Source: an uncultured Bacteroidota bacterium (GTDB lineage: Bacteria; Bacteroidota; Bacteroidia; Flavobacteriales; Flavobacteriaceae). From it: a stretch of DNA of 10,082 nucleotides. This document shows, in pieces, positions 1 to 7,861 of this stretch; position 1 is the stretch's first letter; each line of letters begins with the position of its first letter. The position numbers and the translations under genes were made by a program. The stretch spans positions 1 through 10,082 of the forward strand of contig CAIRNC010000366.1 of assembly GCA_903879875.1 (NCBI GenBank), read 5' to 3'. The notes beneath the pieces are model-generated. The model ran no database searches and was not told where the DNA came from. It worked only from the letters and a program-made list of their open reading frames with translations.

Positions 1-1
1 A

Positions 2-916
2 AATGCGTCAAATAACACAAAATCAACTTTGATTTTTGTAAATACCCCGACAAATACAAGTCAAATCAATTCTTTTGAATCGGTTTCAGATAATTTAATT
101 GCATATAATGAAAATGGAATAAATTCACTTTGGCAACGTGGAACTTCCCAAAAAGGGACTCTTTCTAACAGTCTTGCAGGAAATTCTAATGTTTATTCTA
201 CAAATTTAAATACTATTTATTCGCCTTTGATTAAGGCATATTTAGTATCAAAATGTTATGATTTGTCTCAAATAGCAACTCCAGTTTTAAAATTTGATAT
301 GGCTTATGATATTGAATCTAATAATGATATTTTGTACATGCAATATTCTACTAATGGAGGGAATACATGGAGTTTATTAGGTACTGCTAACGACCCAAAT
401 TGGTATACAAGTAATTCAAGTTGTGCTATTTGTGTAGGTGGTGAATGGACTGGAGAAGCAGGAATTACAAATGTAAGTGGTTTTACAAATGACACAAAAC
501 GACAATATAGTTATAACTTATCTGGATTTGGTTCCAATTCAGCAACACCTCAATCTAATATTATTTTTAGATTTGTTTTCCAATCAGATGAATCAACAGA
601 ATATGATGGTGCTATAATTGATAATTTTGTTGTAGATGGCACACTTTCAAACAATCAATCTGTTTTTACTGATTTTAAAGTATATCCTAATCCAGCTACA
701 AATTTTGTAACTGTTTCTTTTTCTTCCTTATCGAGTGATGCAGTTACTTATTCCTTAATTGATGTGCAAGGAAGAGTAATTCAGAAATATGGAGTAAATG
801 GTACCGTAGGAATAATAAATGAATCTTTGAATATATCGGAAATTCCAAATGGATTTTACATTTTAAAGATAGCACAAGGGAATCTTCAATACAATACAAA
901 AATTGTGAAAGAATAA
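2..916 (+). CDS. Secreted protein with T9SS type A sorting domain (5' end missing)
   Basis: This is the C-terminal part of a larger gene: the frame is open to the left edge, so a TTG at 29 is not a credible start. Residue numbers here count from that TTG. Residues about 70-205 look like a beta-sandwich of the MAM/concanavalin-like type found in secreted bacterial peptidases and adhesins. It has a FDMAYDIE stretch, then LYMQYSTNGGNTW, and a closing GAIIDNFVVDG. Residues about 216-295 are a type IX secretion sorting domain: VYPNPA near the start, a central IDVQGRVI strand, then IPNGFYILKI and a basic KIVKE end. In Bacteroidota this domain sends the protein through the T9SS and is usually cleaved off during surface attachment or release. 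The catalytic or binding module lies outside the window, so the function is unknown. A peptidase is a guess from similar architectures. A hairpin terminator follows. Confidence 0.9.
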   Translation, partial: NASNNTKSTLIFVNTPTNTSQINSFESVSDNLIAYNENGINSLWQRGTSQKGTLSNSLAGNSNVYSTNLNTIYSPLIKAYLVSKCYDLSQIATPVLKFDMAYDIESNNDILYMQYSTNGGNTWSLLGTANDPNWYTSNSSCAICVGGEWTGEAGITNVSGFTNDTKRQYSYNLSGFGSNSATPQSNIIFRFVFQSDESTEYDGAIIDNFVVDGTLSNNQSVFTDFKVYPNPATNFVTVSFSSLSSDAVTYSLIDVQGRVIQKYGVNGTVGIINESLNISEIPNGFYILKIAQGNLQYNTKIVKE

Positions 917-936
917 CTTTAAAAGTTAATTATATT

Positions 937-970
937 AAAAACATCCCGAGAAATCAGGATGTTTTTTTAT
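937..970 (+). terminator. Rho-independent terminator after the T9SS-sorted protein gene
   Basis: AAAAACATCC (937-946) pairs with GGATGTTTTT (957-966). After a C/A mismatch, two further pairs (948-949 with 954-955) close a GAAA loop. The descending arm runs into a T-rich tract. It begins about 20 bases after the stop codon and just before the putative porin promoter, so it separates the two genes. Confidence 0.8.
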
Positions 971-988
971 TTATAGCATTTTATAAAT

Positions 989-996
989 TACATTTG
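989..996 (+). promoter_or_regulatory. Bacteroidota -7 element upstream of the putative porin gene
   Basis: TACATTTG is a perfect match to the Bacteroidota -7 consensus TAnnTTTG. No clear TTG -33 element lies 17-23 bp upstream; that position is occupied by the T tract of the preceding terminator. The inferred transcript would start near 1002, giving a leader of about 25 nt to the GTG start or 40 nt to the ATG. Confidence 0.5.
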
Positions 997-1026
997 TTTT
1001 TTATTTGTAATACTTTAAAAATCTAA

Positions 1027-3012
1027 GTGAAACTGCGTACAATGACAAAATCAATTACATCACTTTTGCTGTTGCTTTTATCTATTATTAGTATTGCCCA
1101 AACTAAAAATGGGTCTTCGAAATACAATAATAAATTGGCTTCTGCTCAAGTCAATCCAAATGATACGGTTACAAATCCAAAGCACAAAGCACCTATCGAT
1201 TGGTATAAAGTAATTACGATAGACAATGATACTACATACATTGATACGACTCTTACTATTAAAAAAGAATATGTTTATAATTACCTTAGAAAAGACACTT
1301 TTGGATTAATTCCCTTTGCCAATGAAGGGCAAACCTATAACACACTTCAATATGGCTTAAACGAAATTTCTCCACTGCCTGATTTTGGTTTTGAAGCAAA
1401 ACAATTTAACTTCTTACAAGCCAGTCAAATTAAATACTATTCTGTAGCTACACCATTAACCGAGTTGTATTTTAAAACAGTAATGAAGCAAGGGCAGTCA
1501 CTTGACTCGTTCATAACCTTAAACACATCGGAACAATTTAATTTTTCTATTGCTTATAAAGGGTTGCGTTCGGTTGGAAGGTATGTAAATCAATTGTCCA
1601 GCACGGGAAATTTTCGTTTTACTGCAAATTACAATTCTAAAAACAAAAGGTATTTTGTAAAAGCGCATTTTACTTCACAGGATATTTTAAATGGTGAAAA
1701 TGGTGGAATAATTAACAATGCTGACTTCGAAAGCAATGCCGCTACTTTTAACGATAGAGCACGTTTACAAGTCTATTTGACAGATGCTACAACTTCAATA
1801 GAAGGGAATAGGTATTTTTTTGACCATATCTTCAGAATAAATAAAGAAAATCGTTCAAACAATTTATATCTAACGCATCAATTCAACTTTGAAAATAAAT
1901 TTTTTGAATATATGCAACCAACGGTGTTGACTTCAATTATCAATTCAGATGGGACAACTAATTATGTTAGTCATTTTGGTGACGCCTATGTAAGTTCTAA
2001 CATTGATAATAAAACCAGATATAATAAATTATATAATAAAGTTGGGGCTATTTATGAGATTAAAACGTTAGGGCAATTTCAGTTTTTCTTGGAAGATTTA
2101 AAATATAATTATTACTACAATTCCGTTTTGGTGATTAATAATGCGGTTATTCCTAGTTCTTTAAATGATCGAATTGACAATGTAGGCGGACAATATAAAT
2201 ATCAAAAAAACAAATGGAAAGGCAACTTTCAATACACCAATTCGATTTCAAAGCAAGCCCTATCCAATTTAGATTTACATTTAGAATATGATTTCAATCC
2301 TGATAATCAAATTTCATTTCATTACCAAAAGGTGAACAAGCTACCAAATCACATCTATAATCTATACCAAAGTAGTTATATTGAATACAATTGGAATTCT
2401 AATTTTAAAAATGAAAAAATTAATAATTTTAATGTAAGTGCCACTACAAAATGGGTAGATTTAGCCTTTCAATTATCGGTACTTAATGATAAATTATTTT
2501 TTAGCAAAGACAATTTAGATGCTAATATTCTTATCGTTTCACCTAAGCAATATGACAAAACTATTAACTATCTTTCTTTCAAGATGAGTAAAGATTTTCA
2601 ATACAGAAAATGGGGATTAGATAATACTTTCTTATATCAAAAAGTAGATCAATCCAACAGTATTCTTAACGTGCCAACACTAGTAGCTAGAAATACGTTG
2701 TACTTTTCTGATTTTGTTTTTAAAAGAGCAATGTACATACAAACCGGTGTTACCTTAAACTATTTTTCAAAATATTTTGCTAACGATTATAACCCACTAA
2801 TTGGCGAATTCTATGTGCAAGAGCAGAAAAAAATAGGTGATTTTCCTTTATTGGATTTCTTTATTAATGCAAAAGTCAAACAAACCCGAATTTATCTGAA
2901 AGCGGAACATTTTAATTCCGCATTTTCGGGAAATAATTATTATGCTGCTCCTGGTTATCCGTACCGCGATTTCGTAGTACGATTTGGACTTGTTTGGAAC
3001 TTTTTCCAATAA
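1027..3012 (+). CDS. Putative porin, outer-membrane beta-barrel (Porin_10-like)
   Basis: The 661-residue product matches my recollection of the flavobacterial 'putative porin' family (Porin_10 type). Residues 1-24 form a signal peptide, with basic residues, a leucine-rich core and SIA before Q25 as a probable cleavage site. A conserved N-terminal segment follows (APIDWYKVITIDNDTTYIDT, about 55-75). After it come long stretches of alternating polar and aromatic residues typical of outer-membrane strands, ending in FVVRFGLVWNFFQ, an aromatic terminus suited to barrel insertion. Its likely place is the outer membrane, with a general diffusion or uptake role; no substrate can be read from the sequence. 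The start is ambiguous: GTG at 1027 gives KLRT before an in-frame ATG at 1042, and either leaves a good signal peptide. I kept 1027 because the intervening codons are GC-richer than the flanking spacer. No terminator is visible before the next gene. Confidence 0.85.
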   Translation: MKLRTMTKSITSLLLLLLSIISIAQTKNGSSKYNNKLASAQVNPNDTVTNPKHKAPIDWYKVITIDNDTTYIDTTLTIKKEYVYNYLRKDTFGLIPFANEGQTYNTLQYGLNEISPLPDFGFEAKQFNFLQASQIKYYSVATPLTELYFKTVMKQGQSLDSFITLNTSEQFNFSIAYKGLRSVGRYVNQLSSTGNFRFTANYNSKNKRYFVKAHFTSQDILNGENGGIINNADFESNAATFNDRARLQVYLTDATTSIEGNRYFFDHIFRINKENRSNNLYLTHQFNFENKFFEYMQPTVLTSIINSDGTTNYVSHFGDAYVSSNIDNKTRYNKLYNKVGAIYEIKTLGQFQFFLEDLKYNYYYNSVLVINNAVIPSSLNDRIDNVGGQYKYQKNKWKGNFQYTNSISKQALSNLDLHLEYDFNPDNQISFHYQKVNKLPNHIYNLYQSSYIEYNWNSNFKNEKINNFNVSATTKWVDLAFQLSVLNDKLFFSKDNLDANILIVSPKQYDKTINYLSFKMSKDFQYRKWGLDNTFLYQKVDQSNSILNVPTLVARNTLYFSDFVFKRAMYIQTGVTLNYFSKYFANDYNPLIGEFYVQEQKKIGDFPLLDFFINAKVKQTRIYLKAEHFNSAFSGNNYYAAPGYPYRDFVVRFGLVWNFFQ

Positions 3013-3055
3013 AAACATCTCACAATTACTAATCAAATATTTCAATTCAAATCAA

Positions 3056-3063
3056 TATCTTTG
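3056..3063 (+). promoter_or_regulatory. Bacteroidota -7 element upstream of the cystathionine beta-synthase-like gene
   Basis: TATCTTTG is a perfect TAnnTTTG match, 44 bp after the porin stop codon and 55 bp before the ATG at 3119. No TTG was found at -33 spacing. It supports separate transcription of this gene, although read-through from the porin gene is possible because no terminator was seen between them. Confidence 0.5.
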
Positions 3064-3118
3064 GTTCTTTAAAAAGGAACAACTTTTAATACAAAATATA
3101 AAAAAATTCACTTTATAA

Positions 3119-4480
3119 ATGAAATACGCTGAAAATATATTAGGCACTATAGGAAATACCCCTATGGTGAGATTGAACAAAATTACTGCTGAAATAGAGG
3201 CGCTAGTGCTAGCTAAAGTAGAAACGTTTAATCCTGGAAATTCTGTAAAAGACCGCATGGCTGTAAAAATGGTTGAAGATGCTGAAGCCGATGGCCGATT
3301 AAAACCTGGAGGAACCATTATAGAAGGAACATCAGGAAATACAGGAATGGGGTTGGCTTTGGTAGCGATTGTAAAAGGATATAAATTAATTTGCGTTATT
3401 AGCGATAAGCAATCAAAAGAGAAAGTAGATATACTTCGAGCTGTTGGCGCCAAAGTTATTGTTTGTCCAACAGATGTTGAACCTACTGACCCTCGTTCTT
3501 ATTATTCCGTTTCTAAAAGATTAGGGGAAGAAATACCGAATTCGTGGTACGTAAATCAATATGACAATCCATCGAATGCCATTGCACATTATGAACAAAC
3601 GGGTCCTGAAATTTGGGAACAAACCGAAGGTAAGATTACTCATTTTGTTGTAGGAGTAGGCACAGGAGGTACTATTTCTGGTGTAGCAAAATATTTAAAG
3701 GAGAAAAATCCAAACATCAAAATCTGGGGTATTGATACTTATGGTTCTGTATTCAAAAAATACCATGAAACTGGAATTTTTGACGAGAACGAAATTTATT
3801 CTTATATCACAGAAGGAATAGGGGAAGATATTCTTCCTAAAAATGTTGACTTTTCATTAATCGATGGTTTTACAAAAGTAACCGATAAAGATGCTGCTGT
3901 ATATACTCGAAAAATTGCTCTTGAAGAAGGTATTTTCGTTGGAAATTCAGCGGGTTCGGCAATAAAAGGATTGTTGCAACTTAAAGATAATTTCAAAAAA
4001 GACGATGTTGTTGTAGTGTTATTCCACGATTCGGGTAGTCGATACGTTGGTAAAATGTATAATGACGATTGGATGAGAGAACGTGGTTTTTTAGAAGAAG
4101 AGGTTACAAAAGCGGAAGATGTTATCAAAGATCATATTGAAAAACCACTAATAATTGTTCGCACAGAAGAATTGGTTTCACATGCGATTGAACGCATGCG
4201 TAAATATAAAATATCACAAATTCCTGTTATAGATATTTCGGGTTTCGTGGGATCTTTAGACGAATCTGACTTGTTTCAAAGTTACGTTTCCGATAAAAAT
4301 GTTGCCGATAAACCTATCAAAGAAGTAATGGGCAAACCTTATCCAGTTGTAAAAAAGGGCACTCCAATAGAAGTTGTATCCCAACTTTTCACTAAAGACA
4401 ATCAAGCGGTTTTAGTTGATTTAGAGAACGGAAAGCACCATATCATTACTAAATATGATATTATTGGTGCTATTAAATAA
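3119..4480 (+). CDS. Cystathionine beta-synthase / cysteine synthase family enzyme with two CBS domains
   Basis: A 453-residue fold-type II PLP enzyme, most likely cystathionine beta-synthase (serine plus homocysteine to cystathionine) or a cysteine synthase acting on O-acetylserine. Residues 1-325 are the catalytic domain. K44 in SVKDR is the Schiff-base lysine, GTSGNTG (70-76) is the substrate/cofactor asparagine loop, and GTGGT (181-185) binds the PLP phosphate. DS at 304-305 corresponds to the serine that contacts the pyridine nitrogen (S349 in human CBS), and the following residues (DDWMRERGFL) also resemble the human enzyme. Residues about 335-395 and 398-453 form a CBS-domain pair, a regulatory module that in some relatives binds adenosyl ligands. 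The N-terminal haem-binding extension of animal CBS is absent. Length and architecture suit a full-length bacterial CBS. Neighbouring genes do not settle which of the two reactions it catalyses. It has its own -7 element and faces the aminotransferase gene. Confidence 0.93.
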   Translation: MKYAENILGTIGNTPMVRLNKITAEIEALVLAKVETFNPGNSVKDRMAVKMVEDAEADGRLKPGGTIIEGTSGNTGMGLALVAIVKGYKLICVISDKQSKEKVDILRAVGAKVIVCPTDVEPTDPRSYYSVSKRLGEEIPNSWYVNQYDNPSNAIAHYEQTGPEIWEQTEGKITHFVVGVGTGGTISGVAKYLKEKNPNIKIWGIDTYGSVFKKYHETGIFDENEIYSYITEGIGEDILPKNVDFSLIDGFTKVTDKDAAVYTRKIALEEGIFVGNSAGSAIKGLLQLKDNFKKDDVVVVLFHDSGSRYVGKMYNDDWMRERGFLEEEVTKAEDVIKDHIEKPLIIVRTEELVSHAIERMRKYKISQIPVIDISGFVGSLDESDLFQSYVSDKNVADKPIKEVMGKPYPVVKKGTPIEVVSQLFTKDNQAVLVDLENGKHHIITKYDIIGAIK

Positions 4481-4541
4481 AAGGCTTTGTAGTTATTAGT
4501 TGCATTTTCATTTCAAATATTGATATAAGGTCAAAAAAATA

Positions 4542-4582
4542 AGCCTCTAATTAAAAAGTCTTTGACTTATGAATTAGAGGCT
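4542..4582 (-). terminator. Two-part hairpin terminator between convergent genes
   Basis: AGCCTCTAATT (4542-4552) pairs perfectly with AATTAGAGGCT (4572-4582), an 11-bp stem. Inside it a second stem, AAGTC (4556-4560) with GACTT (4564-4568), closes a TTT loop. Read on the minus strand, the hairpin is followed by a run of seven Ts (4533-4539 on the plus strand), so it mainly ends the desaturase-aminotransferase transcript. On the plus strand the tail is A/T-mixed rather than a T run, so termination of the CBS-like gene would be weaker. Confidence 0.8.
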
Positions 4583-4610
4583 AAATTATATTTAATCTGA
4601 AAAATATACT

Positions 4611-5798
4611 TTAACTAACCGCTTCTTTAATTCGTCGTAAAGCTTCGGTAAGTAAATCTTCACTTGTAGCATACGAAAATCGAATGCAATTTGGATTTCC
4701 AAAAGCATCTCCTGTTACCGTTGCTACGTTGGCTTCCGCAAGCAAGTACATTGAAAAATCATTGGCATCTTTAATAAAAGTTCCTCTTAAGGTTTTTCCG
4801 AAAAAAGAAGAAACATCAGGAAATACATAAAAAGCACCTTCGGGCACATTGATTTTTATGCCTGGAATGTCTTGTAATAATCCAACAACCAAATCCCTGC
4901 GGTTGTGAAAGGCAGTAACCATATCATTTAAAACAGCTGGCTCAGCATCAACAGCTGCAATAGTGGCACGTTGTGCAATCGAATTGGCACCGCTGGTAAC
5001 TTGACCTTGCATTTTTGTACACGCTTTAGCAATGTATTCTGGGGCGCCAATATAACCAATTCTCCATCCCGTCATCGCAAATGCTTTTGCCACACCGTTT
5101 ACGGTAATTGTTTTTTCTAACATTCCTGGAACAGAAGCAATACTACAAAAAGTACCCGAAAAATTAATATGTTCGTAAATTTCATCCGACACTACAACAA
5201 TATTGGGGTGTTTTTCTAAAACTGCTGCCAAAGCAGTTAATTCTACTCTGTTATATACCGAACCACTTGGATTACAGGGCGAACTGAACCACATCATTTT
5301 TGTTTTTGGCGTAATAGCCACTTCCAATTGTGCGGGTGTAATTTTAAAATCACTTTCAATTGAAGTGGGTACTTCAACAGGAATTCCACCAGATAATTTG
5401 ATAATTTCAAAATAGCTAACCCAATAAGGTGCTGGTAAAATAACTTCATCACCATCGTTCAACATGACTTGAGCAATATTGTAAAGTGCTTGTTTGGCAC
5501 CAGTCGAAACCACAATTTGTGATGGTTTATAGTCTAAATCGTTATCTCTTTTAAATTTTCTACAAATGGCTTCTTTTAACTCCAAATAACCTTCAACGGG
5601 TGAATAGGTGCTGTAATTTTCGTCAATGGCTCTTTTTGCGGCTGCTTTAACAAAGTCAGGCGTGTTAAAATCAGGTTCGCCAAGGCTTAAACTGATAATG
5701 TCTCTTCCTTGCGCTTTTAATTCTCTAGCCAATGCTGCCATAGCTAAAGTTTGCGAAGTCGATAAATTATTAATTCGGTCGGATAGCAGATGATTCAT
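4611..5798 (-). CDS. Class I/II PLP-dependent aminotransferase (aspartate aminotransferase-like)
   Basis: A 395-residue cytosolic fold-type I aminotransferase that moves amino groups between an amino acid and a 2-oxo acid, closest to the bacterial aspartate/prephenate aminotransferase subgroup. Family landmarks are all present. SLGEPDFNTP (38-47) lies near the N-terminus and STGAKQALYN (98-107) marks the phosphate-binding region. N176 sits in CNPSG, D205 and Y208 in SDEIYEH, the Schiff-base K238 in NGVAKAF, R246 in GWRIG, and the carboxylate-binding R373 in CIRFSYA. Length is normal and nothing looks broken. The substrate cannot be fixed from sequence: aspartate, and possibly prephenate or aromatic acids, are candidates. 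It starts 36 bp after the desaturase stop on the same strand, with no -7 element or terminator in the gap, so co-transcription is likely. The hairpin at 4542-4582 ends the unit. Confidence 0.94.
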   Translation of the reverse strand: MNHLLSDRINNLSTSQTLAMAALARELKAQGRDIISLSLGEPDFNTPDFVKAAAKRAIDENYSTYSPVEGYLELKEAICRKFKRDNDLDYKPSQIVVSTGAKQALYNIAQVMLNDGDEVILPAPYWVSYFEIIKLSGGIPVEVPTSIESDFKITPAQLEVAITPKTKMMWFSSPCNPSGSVYNRVELTALAAVLEKHPNIVVVSDEIYEHINFSGTFCSIASVPGMLEKTITVNGVAKAFAMTGWRIGYIGAPEYIAKACTKMQGQVTSGANSIAQRATIAAVDAEPAVLNDMVTAFHNRRDLVVGLLQDIPGIKINVPEGAFYVFPDVSSFFGKTLRGTFIKDANDFSMYLLAEANVATVTGDAFGNPNCIRFSYATSEDLLTEALRRIKEAVS

Positions 5799-5834
5799 CT
5801 AAAATGGATTGTTTTTGGGTTATAGTTAATCGTT

Positions 5835-6929
5835 TTATGCCAATTGTGGCTTTCTTCCTAAATCTCTCAAATGCGTAAAGTGCGAATAAATAGCCGCTCT
5901 AGTCGTTTTAAATTCATGGTAAGGAAGGTTGCACTCTTTCGCTGTTTCTTTTACAAATTCAGCAATTTTATTGTAATGCACATGACTGATATTTGGAAAA
6001 ATATGGTGCTCAATTTGATGATTTAAACCTCCTGTATAATAATTTACCAACCAATTTTTAGGAGCAAAATTTGCCGTAGTATGTAACTGATGTATCGCCC
6101 ATGTGTTTTCAATTTCACCATTTTCATTAGGAACTGGATTTTCAACTTCATTTACCACGTGAGCCAATTGAAAAACAACACTAAGAATAACCCCAGCGGT
6201 ATAGTGCATCACTAAAAACCCTAAAATTACTTTCCACCATGTAATGCCCAAAACCATTGGCACTACAATCCAAACTGAAAAATAAATTACTTTGGTAATA
6301 ATTAAGGTTGTCCAACGAATGACTGGTTTTTTAAATTCACCGTAAGATAAATTGCGTTTCAAATAACGTTTCATTTGAAGGAAATCGGTAGTAATGGCCC
6401 AATTAAAAGTCAAAAGTCCATAAAGGAAAACCGAATAATATTGCTGAAATCTATGGTAGCTGTACCATTTGGCTTCTTTTGTGAAACGTAAAATACGTCC
6501 TGCTTCCAAATCCTCATCATGACCTAAAATATTAGTATAAGTATGATGCAATACATTGTGTTGCACTTGCCAGTTGTAAACATTTCCTGCCAAAATATAA
6601 ATGCTTCCTCCCATGATATTATTTACCCAAGATTTAGAAGAAAACGCACCATGATTACCATCGTGCATTACGTTCATTCCAACGCCAGCCATCCCAATTC
6701 CTATTACTACAGATAGAATTAGCATCAACCAAAATGGGGGTTGCAAGGTTAAAATTAAAAAATAAGGGGTAAGAAAAATAGCAAACATTACGAGTGCTTT
6801 GATATGCAATTTCCAGTTTCCTGTTCTTTGAATATTGTTTTCTTTAAAATAGCTATTTACTTTAGAGTTTAAGGTTCTAAAAAACTTTAAACTATCTTGC
6901 GTTGCAAATGTTGGTGAAGTCGTGTTCAT
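5835..6929 (-). CDS. Membrane fatty acid desaturase (acyl-CoA/acyl-lipid desaturase family)
   Basis: A 364-residue integral membrane di-iron desaturase that introduces a double bond into fatty acyl chains, adjusting membrane fluidity. Three histidine boxes are intact: HDGNH at 89-93, HNVLHH at 124-129 and QIEHH at 305-309. H257, H280 and H283 are further possible ligands. Hydrophobic stretches at about 45-85, 105-118, 165-180 and 206-255 fit the usual membrane-spanning segments placed between the boxes. The third box begins with Q rather than H, as in front-end (delta-5/delta-6) desaturases and some bacterial relatives. There is no N-terminal cytochrome b5 domain, so a separate electron donor is needed. 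Regiospecificity cannot be read from this. It is probably the first gene of a two-gene unit with the aminotransferase and has a perfect -7 element 20 bp upstream. The ATG at 6929 is well placed relative to it. Confidence 0.94.
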   Translation of the reverse strand: MNTTSPTFATQDSLKFFRTLNSKVNSYFKENNIQRTGNWKLHIKALVMFAIFLTPYFLILTLQPPFWLMLILSVVIGIGMAGVGMNVMHDGNHGAFSSKSWVNNIMGGSIYILAGNVYNWQVQHNVLHHTYTNILGHDEDLEAGRILRFTKEAKWYSYHRFQQYYSVFLYGLLTFNWAITTDFLQMKRYLKRNLSYGEFKKPVIRWTTLIITKVIYFSVWIVVPMVLGITWWKVILGFLVMHYTAGVILSVVFQLAHVVNEVENPVPNENGEIENTWAIHQLHTTANFAPKNWLVNYYTGGLNHQIEHHIFPNISHVHYNKIAEFVKETAKECNLPYHEFKTTRAAIYSHFTHLRDLGRKPQLA

Positions 6930-6948
6930 ATCTTTTTATAATAAGTTA

Positions 6949-6956
6949 CAAATGTA
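6949..6956 (-). promoter_or_regulatory. Bacteroidota -7 element for the desaturase-aminotransferase unit
   Basis: Read on the minus strand this is TACATTTG, a perfect TAnnTTTG match, 19 bp upstream of the desaturase ATG. The transcript would begin close to the start codon, giving a leader of roughly 10-15 nt. No TTG -33 element was seen at normal spacing. Confidence 0.5.
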
Positions 6957-6970
6957 ATTATTATAAATTT

Positions 6971-6983
6971 TTAGTTCGACTAA
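6971..6983. promoter_or_regulatory. Short inverted repeat between divergent promoters (candidate operator)
   Basis: TTAGT (6971-6975) and ACTAA (6979-6983) flank TCG in the spacer between the minus-strand desaturase promoter and the plus-strand rsmG promoter. A regulator bound here could affect either direction. The repeat is only 5 bp per arm in A/T-rich DNA, so chance is a realistic explanation. Confidence 0.2.
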
Positions 6984-7014
6984 TTTGAGTTAAATATTTC
7001 AACACTAAAAGTAG

Positions 7015-7022
7015 TACTTTTG
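7015..7022 (+). promoter_or_regulatory. Bacteroidota -7 element upstream of rsmG
   Basis: TACTTTTG is a perfect TAnnTTTG match, 16 bp before the rsmG ATG at 7039. The nearest upstream TTG (6985-6987) is 27 bp away, longer than the usual 17-23 bp, so the -33 element is doubtful. The leader would be only about 10 nt. Confidence 0.5.
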
Positions 7023-7038
7023 TTGAAAAAATAGCAGC

Positions 7039-7668
7039 ATGGAAGAAATTCTAAAACATTTCCCTGATTTAACGGCAGTTCAAATCGCACAATTTGAAAA
7101 GTTGGATCAATTATATCGCGATTGGAACGCTAAAATAAATGTAATTTCTCGAAAAGATATCGATCAATTGTACACCAACCACGTGTTACATTCATTAGCA
7201 ATAGCGAAAATTCAAAAATTTGAACCCGGAACCTACGTTTTAGATGTAGGTACAGGTGGCGGATTTCCGGGGATTCCTTTGGCAATTTTATTTCCTGAAA
7301 CCCGCTTTTATTTGATAGATGTCATTCTTAAAAAAATAAATGTTGTAAAAGCTGTTGCCGAAGCTTTGGAACTCAAAAACGTAAAAGCGGAACAAATTCG
7401 TGCCGAAAACGTGAAAGGCGATTTCGACTTTATTGTAAGCCGTGCCGTGACCAACATGCCGGATTTTGTATCTTGGATTAAAGACAAAATCAAAAAACAA
7501 CAAAAACACGAACTCAAAAATGGTATTCTTTATCTAAAAGGCGGCGATTTAACTGCAGAATTGGCCGACTTTCCAAAAGCAACCCAATTTGATATTGCTG
7601 ATTTTTTCGACGCCGACTTTTTTGAAACCAAGAAAGTGGTGCACTTGCCACTCAAGTTTAAGTCTTAA
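7039..7668 (+). CDS. rsmG: 16S rRNA (guanine527-N7)-methyltransferase RsmG
   Basis: A 209-residue cytosolic SAM-dependent methyltransferase (also called GidB) that forms m7G527 in the 530 loop of 16S rRNA; in several bacteria its loss gives low-level streptomycin resistance. The family signature is clear. INVISRKD (33-40) and the NHVLHSL segment (47-53) form the N-terminal part. VLDVGTGGGFPGIPLA (67-82) is the SAM-binding motif, LIDVILKK (92-99) the second SAM-site strand, SRA (134-136) a conserved core motif, and LKGG (166-169) precedes the C-terminal strands. Length is typical for Bacteroidota members. It is divergent from the desaturase gene, with its own -7 element and a very short leader. 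Transcription probably ends near the weak hairpin at 7816-7831. Nothing looks truncated. Confidence 0.97.
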   Translation: MEEILKHFPDLTAVQIAQFEKLDQLYRDWNAKINVISRKDIDQLYTNHVLHSLAIAKIQKFEPGTYVLDVGTGGGFPGIPLAILFPETRFYLIDVILKKINVVKAVAEALELKNVKAEQIRAENVKGDFDFIVSRAVTNMPDFVSWIKDKIKKQQKHELKNGILYLKGGDLTAELADFPKATQFDIADFFDADFFETKKVVHLPLKFKS

Positions 7669-7815
7669 AACAAATTTTGAATATCGAATGAAAAAATAAA
7701 TACCTCGATAAATGAGTTGAGTTTATTGTTTTAGTTTCTAACTTCAGTTCTGACAGCCGTTATTGTTGTTAAACAAGCTATTACTCTGTAAGGTTTTAAT
7801 AAATTTAATTTTACC

Positions 7816-7831
7816 AAAAGCAGGCTTTTTT
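7816..7831 (+). terminator. Weak terminator-like hairpin downstream of rsmG
   Basis: AAAAG (7816-7820) pairs with CTTTT (7825-7829) around a CAGG loop and runs into more T residues. The stem is short with a single G-C pair, and it lies about 150 bp after the rsmG stop codon, so it is only a candidate. Confidence 0.35.
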
Positions 7832-7861
7832 ATTATTAGCAAATAAAATCTTTTCTAGCTG

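Noticed and set aside
29..916. Complete gene starting at TTG 29.
   Set aside because: The frame stays open to base 2 with protein-like residues, and the predicted start has no signal peptide, which a T9SS substrate needs.
3052..3453. Minus-strand open frame of 133 codons opposite the CBS-like gene.
   Set aside because: It is a shadow of a strongly supported enzyme gene and matches no family.
7669..7860. tRNA, small RNA or riboswitch in the first part of the gap.
   Set aside because: No cloverleaf, conserved T-loop or known aptamer sequence could be recognised.
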